A stretch of DNA of 64,000 bases from Murinocardiopsis flavida (GTDB taxonomy: Bacteria; Actinomycetota; Actinomycetes; Streptosporangiales; Streptosporangiaceae), in contig NZ_PYGA01000003.1 in the NCBI RefSeq assembly GCF_003014485.1, forward strand, positions 186,001 through 250,000, written 5' to 3'. Below the pieces are notes generated by a model. The model did no database searches. It was not told where the DNA came from and saw nothing but the letters and a program-made list of their open reading frames with translations. Shown piece by piece: positions 43,621-55,637 of the stretch. Each line of letters starts with the position of its first letter. Within the stretch, counting starts at the first letter, position 1. Made by a program: the position numbers and the translations under genes.

Positions 43621-45444
43621 TCAGAAGGCCGACTCGGGCAGCTCCATGATGTCCAGGGTGACCCGCTCGGCGATGCGCCGCTCGGCCGCCAGTTTCGGCA
43701 GCACCTGGTCGGCGAAGAACCGCGCGGCGGCGATCTTGCCGGTGTAGAAGTCGGTGTCGGCGGCGCCCGCGCCGTCGACCCGCGCCAGCGCGACCTCGGC
43801 CTGGCGCAGCAGCAGCCAGCCGAGCACCACGTCGCCGAGGCCCAGCAGCAGCCGCGTGCTGTTCAGCCCGACCTTGTACAGCGACTGGGGGTCCTCGGCG
43901 GACGCCATGGCGTGGCCGACCATGACCTCGACGATCCGCTCCACGTCGGCGACGGCGTCGGTGAGGGCGGCGCGCTCCTCCTTCAGCCGGCCGTTGCCGG
44001 CCTCGCTCCCGGCGAACTCCTTGATCTCGCCCATGAGCGCGCCGAACGCCTGGCCGTTGTTGCGCACGATCTTGCGGAAGAACAGGTCCTGCGCCTGGAT
44101 CGCGGTGGTCCCCTCGTAGAGGGTGTCGATCTTGGCGTCGCGGATGTACTGCTCGATCGGGTAGTCCTGGAGGTACCCGGAGCCGCCCAGGGTTTGCAGC
44201 GACTCCGCGAGCAGCGCGTAGGAGCGCTCGGAGCCCACACCCTTGACCAGCGGGAGCAGGAGGTCGTTGAGCGCCTCGACATCGCTGTGGTCGGCGCCCT
44301 CGTGCTCGGCGATCTGCACCGCGTCCTGCTGGCTGGCCGTGTAGACGACCAGCGCGCGCAGGCCCTCGGCGTACGCCTTCTGGGTCATGAGGCTGCGCCG
44401 CACGTCGGGGTGGTGGGTGATGGTGACCCGGGGCGCGGACTTGTCGGTCATCTGGGTGAGGTCGGCGCCCTGCACCCGCTCCTTGGCGTAGGCCAGCGCG
44501 TTGAGGTAGCCGGTCGACAGCGTGGCGATGGCCTTGGTGCCGACCATCATCCGGGCGTACTCGATGACGAGGAACATCTGCCGGATGCCGTCGTGCCGGT
44601 CGCCCACCAGGTAGCCGATGGCCGGGTGGTCGGCGCCGAAGGTGAGTTCGCAGGTGGTGGACGCCTTGAGGCCCATCTTGTGCTCGACGTTGGTGACGTG
44701 GGCGCCGTTGCGCTCACCGAGGGAGTCGTCCTCGTTCACCAGGAACTTCGGCACGAGGAACAGCGAGAGGCCCTTGGTGCCCGACTTGGCGCCCTCGGGG
44801 CGGGCGAGCACGAGGTGGAAGATGTTCTCGGCCATGTCGTGCTCGGCTGAGGTGATGAACCGCTTCACGCCCTCGATGTGCCAGGTGCCGTCGTCCTGCC
44901 GGACGGCCTTGGTGCGGCCGGCGCCGACATCGGAGCCGGCGTCGGGCTCGGTGAGGACCATGGTGGCGCCCCAGCCGCGCTCGATGGCGAGCTCGGCGAA
45001 GTGCTTCTGCGCGTCGTTGCCCTCGTGCCACAGGATGCTGGCGAACCCGGGGCCGCCGGAGTACATGTGCAGGGCCGGGTTGGCGCCGAGGACCATCTCG
45101 GAGGCCGCCCAGACGAGGGACCGGGGGGCGCCGATGCCGCCCAGGTGGGTGGGCAGGTCGAGGTTGTACCAGCCGGCGTCCATGTACGCGTGGTAGGAGC
45201 GCTTGAAGCCCTCGGGCATGGCCACGCTGTGCGTCTTCGCGTCGAACACCGGCGGGTTGCGGTCGGCCTCGGCGAACGACTCCGCGACGACCCCGGAGGC
45301 GAGGCGGTCGACCTCGGTGAGAATGGTGCGAGCCGTGTCCTCGTCCAGCTCCTCGAATGGCCCGGTCCCCAGCACGTCCTGGCGCCTGAAGACCTCGAAG
45401 AGGTTGAATTCGAGGTCACGGAGGTTGCTCTTGTAGTGCGTCAT
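43621..45444 (-). CDS. FadE5-like acyl-CoA dehydrogenase
   Basis: A 607-aa FAD enzyme that introduces the alpha-beta double bond in acyl-CoA. The start [18 protein letters not shown] is diagnostic of the large FadE5/AcdA-type family with an extra N-terminal segment. [20 protein letters not shown] and [17 protein letters not shown] are the FAD-contacting parts. The late part has [22 protein letters not shown]. The upstream promoter has two TetR-like operators (45508-45543), and the adjacent TetR gene may act there. Confidence 0.9.
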   Translation of the reverse strand: MTHYKSNLRDLEFNLFEVFRRQDVLGTGPFEELDEDTARTILTEVDRLASGVVAESFAEADRNPPVFDAKTHSVAMPEGFKRSYHAYMDAGWYNLDLPTHLGGIGAPRSLVWAASEMVLGANPALHMYSGGPGFASILWHEGNDAQKHFAELAIERGWGATMVLTEPDAGSDVGAGRTKAVRQDDGTWHIEGVKRFITSAEHDMAENIFHLVLARPEGAKSGTKGLSLFLVPKFLVNEDDSLGERNGAHVTNVEHKMGLKASTTCELTFGADHPAIGYLVGDRHDGIRQMFLVIEYARMMVGTKAIATLSTGYLNALAYAKERVQGADLTQMTDKSAPRVTITHHPDVRRSLMTQKAYAEGLRALVVYTASQQDAVQIAEHEGADHSDVEALNDLLLPLVKGVGSERSYALLAESLQTLGGSGYLQDYPIEQYIRDAKIDTLYEGTTAIQAQDLFFRKIVRNNGQAFGALMGEIKEFAGSEAGNGRLKEERAALTDAVADVERIVEVMVGHAMASAEDPQSLYKVGLNSTRLLLGLGDVVLGWLLLRQAEVALARVDGAGAADTDFYTGKIAAARFFADQVLPKLAAERRIAERVTLDIMELPESAF

Positions 45445-45507
45445 GGCGCGCTCCGCTGTAGTCCTCGCCGCGGTGTGTGCACACGCGATCTGTTGGCAGG
45501 GCAGTGA

Positions 45508-45543
45508 TACCGACTGGTAACAAGTTTATGTTACTACTCAGTA
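45508..45543. promoter_or_regulatory. Two tandem TetR-like operators before the fadE5-like gene
   Basis: TACC-GACT-GGTA (45508-45519) is a perfect inverted repeat. TACT-ACTC-AGTA (45532-45543) is a second repeat of the same four-spaced form 24 bp away. Both lie 64-99 bp upstream of the dehydrogenase start. A related site sits at the start of the Fe-S reductase gene at 55.6 kb. Confidence 0.55.
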
Positions 45544-45575
45544 CGGTAGTTTCGCCAGAGTCGGGGCCGCTGGGA

Positions 45576-46232
45576 CTACAGGGCGGTGCCGGTGTCGGCG
45601 GCGCGGGCCGAGGTCAGGCCGCGGACCACGGCGTCGGTGAGCCGGTCGAGATGGCCCGGCGGCAGTGCGGCGCGGGTGACGGCCATGCGCCAGTAGAGCG
45701 GGCCGATGACCATGTCGAAGGCGAGATCCGCGTCCGTGTCGCCGGGAAGTTCGCCGCGCGCGATAGCGTTGCCGATCATGGCGGTGCTCGTGCTCTGCTG
45801 GGCGTGCCGCAGCGCCGACTCCAAGGTCACGGCGATCTCGGGATTGCGGGCCGCCTCGGCGAGCAGGTCGGGAACGATCTGCGAGGCCAGCGGGTGGCGC
45901 AGCGCCTGGGCCGCCGCGTCGAGCACGTCGCGGACGTCGCCGCGCAGGCTGCCGGTGTCGGGGGCCAGTGTGACGTTGGTCGCGATGGCCGAGACCAGGT
46001 CGATGACCATGTGCAGTTTGGAGCGCCAGCGCCGGTACACCGCCGTCTTGCCGACCCCGGCGCGGCGGGCGACCGCCTCGATGGACATGCGGCCGTAGCC
46101 CACCCTGGCGAGCTCGGTGAACACCGCGGCGCGGATGGCCTCGGTGACGTCCTCCCGCTGGAGGGCCGCACCGGCCGGAGCGCGGCGACGTGCCTGCCGC
46201 CGCGGTTCGGCCGACTTTTCGGAGGGTGCCAT
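45576..46232 (-). CDS. TetR family regulator
   Basis: A 218-aa regulator. The N-terminal basic tail (RRQARRRAPAG) leads to the TetR HTH: AIRAAVFTELARVGYGRMSI, EAVARRAGVGKTAVYRRWRSK. The C-terminal ligand-binding domain follows the TetR_C pattern with YWRMAV near the end. It lies 131 bp upstream of the fadE5-like gene on the same strand, so it may repress that gene through the nearby operators, although the gene order also allows an unrelated target. Confidence 0.85.
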   Translation of the reverse strand: MAPSEKSAEPRRQARRRAPAGAALQREDVTEAIRAAVFTELARVGYGRMSIEAVARRAGVGKTAVYRRWRSKLHMVIDLVSAIATNVTLAPDTGSLRGDVRDVLDAAAQALRHPLASQIVPDLLAEAARNPEIAVTLESALRHAQQSTSTAMIGNAIARGELPGDTDADLAFDMVIGPLYWRMAVTRAALPPGHLDRLTDAVVRGLTSARAADTGTAL

Positions 46233-46422
46233 GCGAGCATAGTACCGTGACGACGAAACGGTTGCGTTCTGACGTTAGGTGGCCTACTTTGGCACACGGC
46301 GACACGACACTGCGGGCCGCGTACCGGCGACCCGCCCGTAGTCGGCCGCAGGGCCCGAACGGTTGCGGTCAGACCGCCCCGGTTCCTCCCCCATTCTCCT
46401 TTTCCGGCAGAGAGCCTCTGAA
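46233..46422. promoter_or_regulatory. Divergent gap between TetR and the ABC exporter
   Basis: This 190-bp region carries the promoters for the TetR and the exporter permease. The first 70 bp are less GC-rich than the surroundings. No clear palindrome was found beyond short repeats. Confidence 0.3.
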
Positions 46423-47334
46423 GTGAGCAGACAAGTCGTGGACGGCGCACCGGCCCCCGCACCGGACTCGCAGCCCAGCGCGGCGGAGATCGCGGCACGG
46501 TACGGACTGAAGGTGAGCGGCGCGCGCCCCACCCTGGTCCAGTACATCCGCCAATTGTGGCGGCACCGGTTCTTCATCAACGAGTTCGCACGCGCCAAGA
46601 GCCAGTCGCGCTACACCCAGGCCCGCCTGGGCCAGCTCTGGCAGGTCGCCACACCACTGCTGAACGCGCTGGTGTACTACCTGATCTTCGGGCTGCTCCT
46701 CGGGACCAGCCGCGGTGTGCCCGACTACATCCCGTTCCTCGTCACCGGGGTGTTCATCTTCACGTTCACCCAGACCTCCGTGCTCGCCGGGGTGAAGGCG
46801 ATCGCCGGCAACCGCGGCCTCATCCGCGCACTGCACTTCCCGCGGGCCGCGCTGCCGCTGGCGTTCACCCTGGTGCAGGTGCGCCAGCTGCTCATGTCGA
46901 TGGGCGTGCTGCTGGCCATCGTGATGATCATGGGGCAGGTGCCGTCGTGGTCGTGGCTGCTCGCGATCCCCGCGCTGTTCCTCCAGGCGGTCTTCAACGC
47001 CGGACTCGCGCTGATCGTGGCCCGGCTCGGCAGCAAGGTCACCGACCTCGCACAGCTCCTGCCGTTCGTGCTGCGCACGTGGATGTACGCGTCGGGGGTG
47101 ATGTACAGCATCGCCATCATGGCCCAGGACGCCCCGTTCGCCATCAAGCTGCTGCTCGACCTCAACCCGGCCGCCATCTACATCGACCTGATGCGCTTCG
47201 CGCTCATCGACAGCTTCACCTCCGCGCAGCTGCCCCCGCACGTGTGGGCCCTCGCACTGGGGTGGGCGCTCGTCGCCGGCATCGGCGGATTCCTGTACTT
47301 CTGGAAGGCTGAGGAGCAGTACGGCCGTGACTGA
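46423..47334 (+). CDS. Polysaccharide ABC exporter permease (Wzm/TagG type)
   Basis: A 303-aa permease. The N-terminal amphipathic tract (RQLWRHRFFINEFARAKSQSRY) is typical of Wzm/TagG. Six helices follow, including ALVYYLIFGLLLGTS, FLVTGVFIFTFTQTS and LLMSMGVLLAIVMIMG. These permeases carry undecaprenyl-linked O-antigen or teichoic acid across the membrane. The start is GTG 46423. It overlaps the ATPase gene by 8 bp. No glycan-synthesis genes flank it here. Confidence 0.87.
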   Translation: MSRQVVDGAPAPAPDSQPSAAEIAARYGLKVSGARPTLVQYIRQLWRHRFFINEFARAKSQSRYTQARLGQLWQVATPLLNALVYYLIFGLLLGTSRGVPDYIPFLVTGVFIFTFTQTSVLAGVKAIAGNRGLIRALHFPRAALPLAFTLVQVRQLLMSMGVLLAIVMIMGQVPSWSWLLAIPALFLQAVFNAGLALIVARLGSKVTDLAQLLPFVLRTWMYASGVMYSIAIMAQDAPFAIKLLLDLNPAAIYIDLMRFALIDSFTSAQLPPHVWALALGWALVAGIGGFLYFWKAEEQYGRD

Positions 47335-48142
47335 GACCGAGACCGAGATCCAGCGGAGCACCGGCGCCGACACGGTGCGCGGCGACACCAGGCCCACGGT
47401 CATCGCCGACGACGTCCACATCGTCTACCGGGTGCACACCGCCGGCAGCGGCAAGGGCGGCGCACCGGCGGCGCTGCGCCGGATCATCTCCCGCAAGCCG
47501 TCGCCGAACGTCCGCACGGTGCACGCCATCAAGGGCGTCAGCTTCACCGCCTACCGCGGCGAGGCCATCGGGCTGATCGGCTCCAACGGCTCCGGCAAAT
47601 CGACCATGCTGCGCACCATCGCCGGCCTCATCCCGCCCGAGCGCGGCAAGGTCTACAGCGACGGCCAGCCGTCGCTGCTGGGCGTCAACGCCGCCCTCAT
47701 GAACGACCTCACCGGCGAGCGCAACGTCGTCCTCGGCGGGCTCGCCATGGGCATGACCCCCGAGGAGATCCGGGAGCGCTACGACGGGATCGTCGAGTTC
47801 TCCGGCATCAACGACAAGGGCGACTTCATCTCGCTGCCGATGCGCACCTACTCCTCCGGTATGGCGGCCCGGCTGCGCTTCTCCATCGCCGCGGCGAAGA
47901 AGCACGACGTGATGATGATCGACGAGGCGCTCGCGACCGGCGACCGCCGCTTCCAGAAGCGCTCCGAGGAGCGCATCCGCGAACTCCGCAAGGACGCCGG
48001 CACGGTGTTCCTGGTCAGCCACAACAACAAGTCCATCAGGGACACCTGCGACCGGGTGCTGTGGCTGGAGAGCGGCGAGCTGCGCATGGACGGCCCCACC
48101 GACGACGTCATCAAGGAGTACGAGGCGTTCACCAAGAAGTAG
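47327..48142 (+). CDS. Polysaccharide ABC exporter ATPase (Wzt/TagH type)
   Basis: A 271-aa ATPase that energises the Wzm-type permease. Walker A is GSNGSGKST, the signature is YSSGMAARLRFSIA, Walker B is VMMIDEALATGD, and the H-loop is LVSHNNKSI. The N-terminal segment between strand 1 and Walker A (GVSFTAYRGEAIGL) fits TagH/Wzt. There is no C-terminal sugar-binding extension of the Wzt type, so it is like TagH. GTG 47327 is the start. A perfect palindrome follows at 48163. Confidence 0.88.
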   Translation: MTETETEIQRSTGADTVRGDTRPTVIADDVHIVYRVHTAGSGKGGAPAALRRIISRKPSPNVRTVHAIKGVSFTAYRGEAIGLIGSNGSGKSTMLRTIAGLIPPERGKVYSDGQPSLLGVNAALMNDLTGERNVVLGGLAMGMTPEEIRERYDGIVEFSGINDKGDFISLPMRTYSSGMAARLRFSIAAAKKHDVMMIDEALATGDRRFQKRSEERIRELRKDAGTVFLVSHNNKSIRDTCDRVLWLESGELRMDGPTDDVIKEYEAFTKK

Positions 48143-48162
48143 CGCCGAAAGCAGGCACGCGG

Positions 48163-48200
48163 CGCGGCGGGCGCGGACCCCGGGGTCCGCGCCCGCCGCG
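48163..48200. terminator. 38-nt perfect palindrome between Wzt and clpB
   Basis: 19-bp arms with no unpaired loop (start CGCGGCGGGCGCGG) lie between the exporter stop (48142) and the clpB stop (48215) and can end both convergent transcripts. Confidence 0.75.
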
Positions 48201-48214
48201 TGCCGCGGGGCCGG

Positions 48215-50830
<2,616 letters not shown>

Positions 50831-50878
50831 GTGCCCCCCTCAGGCTCGGTTCATCGTGGTGGCCGTGCCGCCACCGGT

Positions 50879-51295
50879 CTACTGCTCGGGAGGGTTGGTA
50901 CTGCGGAAGATCGTGACCCGGGTGCTGCGGACCGGCAGCAGCTCACCGCCGTGGGACGTCCCCGACATGCGGCGGCTGACCGCGCTGCGCGCGGCCGAAA
51001 GTTCGTTGTGCAGGTGGAAGACCTGGTCGCGCAGGTCGTGGACCTCGCGCTGGAGTTCGAGGATGCGCTTGATGCCGGCGAGGTTGATGCCCTCCTCCTG
51101 GGAGAGGCGCTGGACCTCGCGCAACATGTGGATGTCGCGCAGCGAGTAGCGCCGGCCGCGCCCGGTCGCACGCCCCGGCGAGACCAGCCCGAGCCGGTCG
51201 TACTGGCGCAGGGTCTGCGGGTGCAGCCCGGACAGTTCGGCCGCAACGGAGATGACGTAGACCGGGGTGTCCTCGCCGAAGGCCGGGGTGGTCAT
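50879..51295 (-). CDS. hspR: Heat-shock repressor HspR (MerR family)
   Basis: A 138-aa MerR-type repressor. The HTH is VYVISVAAELSGLHPQTLRQ followed by YDRLGLVSPGR and the RGRRYSLRDIHMLREVQRLS wing. ATG 51295 is chosen over 51325 because it has GAGGATCCG directly upstream and matches HspR starts. HspR binds HAIR operators with DnaK as co-repressor; a HAIR site lies at the dnaK promoter (55324). It lies 7 bp from dnaJ. Confidence 0.92.
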   Translation of the reverse strand: MTTPAFGEDTPVYVISVAAELSGLHPQTLRQYDRLGLVSPGRATGRGRRYSLRDIHMLREVQRLSQEEGINLAGIKRILELQREVHDLRDQVFHLHNELSAARSAVSRRMSGTSHGGELLPVRSTRVTIFRSTNPPEQ

Positions 51296-51302
51296 CGGAT
51301 CC

Positions 51303-52466
51303 TCACATTCCCTTCGCCCGTGCATTCAGGTCGCTGCGCGGGTCGTGGTCGGAGGTCGCCGCGCGGAACTTCTCCAGCGCCTCGCGCGCCTCGCCGCTCA
51401 GGTTCCGCGGGACGTCGACCTCGACGGTGACCAGCAGGTCGCCGAGCGTCCCGTCGCGGCGCTGCGACCCCTTGCCGCGGACCCGCAGCGTGCGCCCGTT
51501 GGGGGTGCCCGGCGGGATCTTCACGGTGATCGGCGTCCCGTTCAGGGTCGGGACGCGGACGTCGGCGCCCAGCGTCGCCTCGGGGAAGGTCACCGGGACG
51601 GTGATGGTGAGGTTGTCGCCCGACTTGCCGAACAGGGGGTGCGGCTGCACATGTACCACCACAAAGAGGTCGCCGGCGGGGCCGCCCCGTTCGCCGGGTG
51701 CCCCCTTGCCCTTCAGCCGGATCCGCTGGCCGTCGCTGACGCCGGCCGGGATCCGCGCCTGGATCGTGCGCGTGCTCTTGCCGCGCCCACTGCCCTGGCA
51801 GGTGGCGCAGGGGTCGTCGACGACGAGCCCGCGCCCCTTGCACTCGGTGCACGGCTCCGACAGTGAGAAGCCGCCGAGGTTCTTGTTCTCGTGCCCGGTG
51901 CCGGAGCACTTGGGGCAGACGCGCGGGGTGCTGCCGGCCTTGGCCCCGGTGCCGCGGCACGTGGGGCAGGCGGCGTCGCTGGTGAGGTGGAACGACTGGG
52001 TGACGCCGTTCGCCGCCTGGGTGAAGTTCAGGGTGGTCTCGGTCTCGACGTCGGCGCCGCGCCGCGCGGTGGTGGTGCCGCGCCCGCCGCGGCTGCCGAA
52101 CAGCCCCCCGAACAGGTCGCTGAGCCGCTCGCCGCCCCCGGCGGTGCCGGTCTGCCCGCCACTGTGCCCGAACAGGTCGCCGAGGTCGAAGCCGCCCGCG
52201 CCGGTGCCGCCGCCGGGCCGGTAGGACCCGCCGAACAGCGAACGGGCGTCGTCGTACTCCTTGCGCCGCTTCTCGTCGGAGAGGACGTTGTACGCCTCGG
52301 AGATCTCCTTGAAGCGGTCCTCGGCGCCGGGGTCGGAGGTGTTGGCGTCGGGGTGGTACTTGCGCGCGAGTTTGCGGTAGGACGACTTGATCTCGTCCTG
52401 GGCGGCCGTCTTCGAGACTCCGAGGACCTTGTAGTAGTCCTTCTCCAGGTAGTCCTTGGTGCTCAT
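51303..52466 (-). CDS. dnaJ: Molecular chaperone DnaJ
   Basis: A 387-aa Hsp40 with the J domain (about 8-75, [20 protein letters not shown] and HPD), a Gly-rich linker, and four CxxCxGxG zinc repeats ([42 protein letters not shown]). The C-terminal substrate-binding domains end with [17 protein letters not shown]. It stimulates DnaK ATPase. It lies 134 bp downstream of grpE, beyond a terminator-like hairpin. Confidence 0.95.
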   Translation of the reverse strand: MSTKDYLEKDYYKVLGVSKTAAQDEIKSSYRKLARKYHPDANTSDPGAEDRFKEISEAYNVLSDEKRRKEYDDARSLFGGSYRPGGGTGAGGFDLGDLFGHSGGQTGTAGGGERLSDLFGGLFGSRGGRGTTTARRGADVETETTLNFTQAANGVTQSFHLTSDAACPTCRGTGAKAGSTPRVCPKCSGTGHENKNLGGFSLSEPCTECKGRGLVVDDPCATCQGSGRGKSTRTIQARIPAGVSDGQRIRLKGKGAPGERGGPAGDLFVVVHVQPHPLFGKSGDNLTITVPVTFPEATLGADVRVPTLNGTPITVKIPPGTPNGRTLRVRGKGSQRRDGTLGDLLVTVEVDVPRNLSGEAREALEKFRAATSDHDPRSDLNARAKGM

Positions 52467-52555
52467 CGACGGATGCCTTCTCCCGGTTCGCGCTCGGTCT
52501 CGTCAGCGGGTCGTGCATACGGGTTACCCCGCCAGGTGTCCCGCGTACCTGTGGA

Positions 52556-52590
52556 GGGCCCCGGGCGCGGTATGGGCGCGCCCGGGGCCC
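52556..52590 (-). terminator. Hairpin between grpE and dnaJ
   Basis: 14-bp perfect arms (52556-52569 and 52577-52590) with a seven-nt loop lie ten bp past the grpE stop and 90 bp before dnaJ. It has the strength of the terminal hairpins elsewhere in the window, so dnaK-grpE transcription may be attenuated here. Confidence 0.6.
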
Positions 52591-52599
52591 GGACTGCCG

Positions 52600-53358
52600 C
52601 TACCTGTCCTGCTCCGCCGGGCCGGGCGGCTCGGCCGCCCGGGGCTCGGCGGCCTCGGACGCCGGGGGCGCGGTGTCGGCCGCGCCTTCGGCGGGACCCG
52701 GCTCGCCGGCCGGTGCGTCCGCGACGTCCTCGGCGCCGGCGGCGACGTCCTCGGCGGGGTCGTCGTCGGCCGGTGCGCTGACGACCACGCGGGCCGGGCG
52801 GATCACCCGCTCGCCGATCTGGTAGCCCGGCTGGAAGACCTCGATGACGGTCGACGCCTCCACTCCGGGAGTGGGCATCATCGTGAGGGCCTCGTGCACG
52901 TTGGGGTCGAAGAGGTCGCCCTTGTCGGCGTACCGCTTCAGCCCCAGCTTCGTGACGACGGCCTCCAGCGACTCGCCGACGGACTTGAACCCGCCGTTGA
53001 GCTCGCCGTGCTCCCGCGCCCGGCCGATGTCGTCGAGCACGGGGAGCAGCTCGCTGAGGACCTGCCCGACCGCCTGCTCGCGTACAGCCACCCGGTCGCG
53101 GTCGACCCGCTTGCGGTAGTTGGCGTACTCGGCCTGGAGCCGCTTGAGGTCGCTGGTCCGCTCGTTGAGCTGGGTCAGCGCCTCGGCGAGCTCCCCGGTG
53201 TCGGGGTCGGCGGCCGCGCCGGGACCGCCGGCGTCCTCGGCCGCCGCCTCGGGCGCCGCTTGGGCGTCCTGGCGCAGCTCGCCGGTCTCGGGGTCGACCC
53301 GCCGCTTGTCGCGGATCACCGGCCCCTCCTTCGACTCGCCGTTCTCGTTCTCCGGCAT
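52600..53358 (-). CDS. grpE: Nucleotide exchange factor GrpE
   Basis: A 252-aa co-chaperone that releases ADP from DnaK. The long N-terminal helix LNERTSDLKRLQAEYANYRK is followed by VLSELLPVLDDIGRARE and the C-terminal beta domain near GDLFDPNVHEALTM. The C-terminal 60 residues are acidic and Ala/Gly/Pro-rich, longer than in E. coli. It lies 31 bp from dnaK. Confidence 0.94.
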   Translation of the reverse strand: MPENENGESKEGPVIRDKRRVDPETGELRQDAQAAPEAAAEDAGGPGAAADPDTGELAEALTQLNERTSDLKRLQAEYANYRKRVDRDRVAVREQAVGQVLSELLPVLDDIGRAREHGELNGGFKSVGESLEAVVTKLGLKRYADKGDLFDPNVHEALTMMPTPGVEASTVIEVFQPGYQIGERVIRPARVVVSAPADDDPAEDVAAGAEDVADAPAGEPGPAEGAADTAPPASEAAEPRAAEPPGPAEQDR

Positions 53359-53389
53359 GCGCTCTGCCTCCTCGCCTCAGTCAACCGGC

Positions 53390-55252
<1,863 letters not shown>

Positions 55253-55290
55253 GAGTTAGTCCTCCGTCAAGGTTGAGTCGTTCACGCGCA

Positions 55291-55344
55291 ATATTGCTTC
55301 GGGTCCGCTGTTCTGTCAAATCACTTGAGTCGACCCGACTCAAT
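55291..55344 (-). promoter_or_regulatory. dnaK promoter with HAIR operator (HspR site)
   Basis: The HAIR consensus CTTGAGT-N7-ACTCAAG is matched by CTTGAGT-CGACCCG-ACTCAAT (55324-55344) with one mismatch in the last base. On the minus strand TTGACA (55314-55319) and CAATAT (55291-55296) are 17 bp apart. The HAIR element lies just upstream of the -35 box, so HspR binding would prevent polymerase binding or activation at normal temperature. Confidence 0.87.
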
Positions 55345-55623
55345 GCTGCTGACACTCTCCGATAACGAAAGGATCGCAGGCGTTGTTCCCGGTGGGCGAG
55401 GGGCGTTGCCCGGATTTCCGCGAATCGGGGGTGATCTCGGGGGAAGCATTGACCCGTCCCTTAGGGGCGGGGATCGCGGCGCCGGGGTGGGAGGTCGCGG
55501 GCGCGGTGGCGGGGCTGCATGATGGCGGGGCGGGGCCGGCGCCCTCACCGGCCGGTGTGCGGACCGGGGCGGCGAGCGGCCCGGGGTGCCGCTCCCCGGC
55601 CGAGGCGGTTTCCGCGGCGTGAT

Positions 55624-55635
55624 TACCCACTAGTA
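55624..55635 (+). promoter_or_regulatory. TetR-like operator abutting the Fe-S reductase start codon
   Basis: TACC-CACT-AGTA, with TTAC and GTAA outer pairs, is an imperfect form of the TACC-N4-GGTA repeat found before the fadE5-like gene. It ends two nt before ATG 55638, so a bound regulator would block transcription or initiation. Confidence 0.5.
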
Positions 55636-55637
55636 AC

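Larger units (their letters stand above)
55253..55637. promoter_or_regulatory. Divergent region between dnaK and the Fe-S reductase
   Basis: This 385-bp gap has no gene. Its dnaK side carries a promoter and HAIR operator (55291-55344); its Fe-S reductase side carries a TACC-CACT-AGTA site immediately before the ATG (55624-55635). The middle shows no clear element. Confidence 0.5.
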
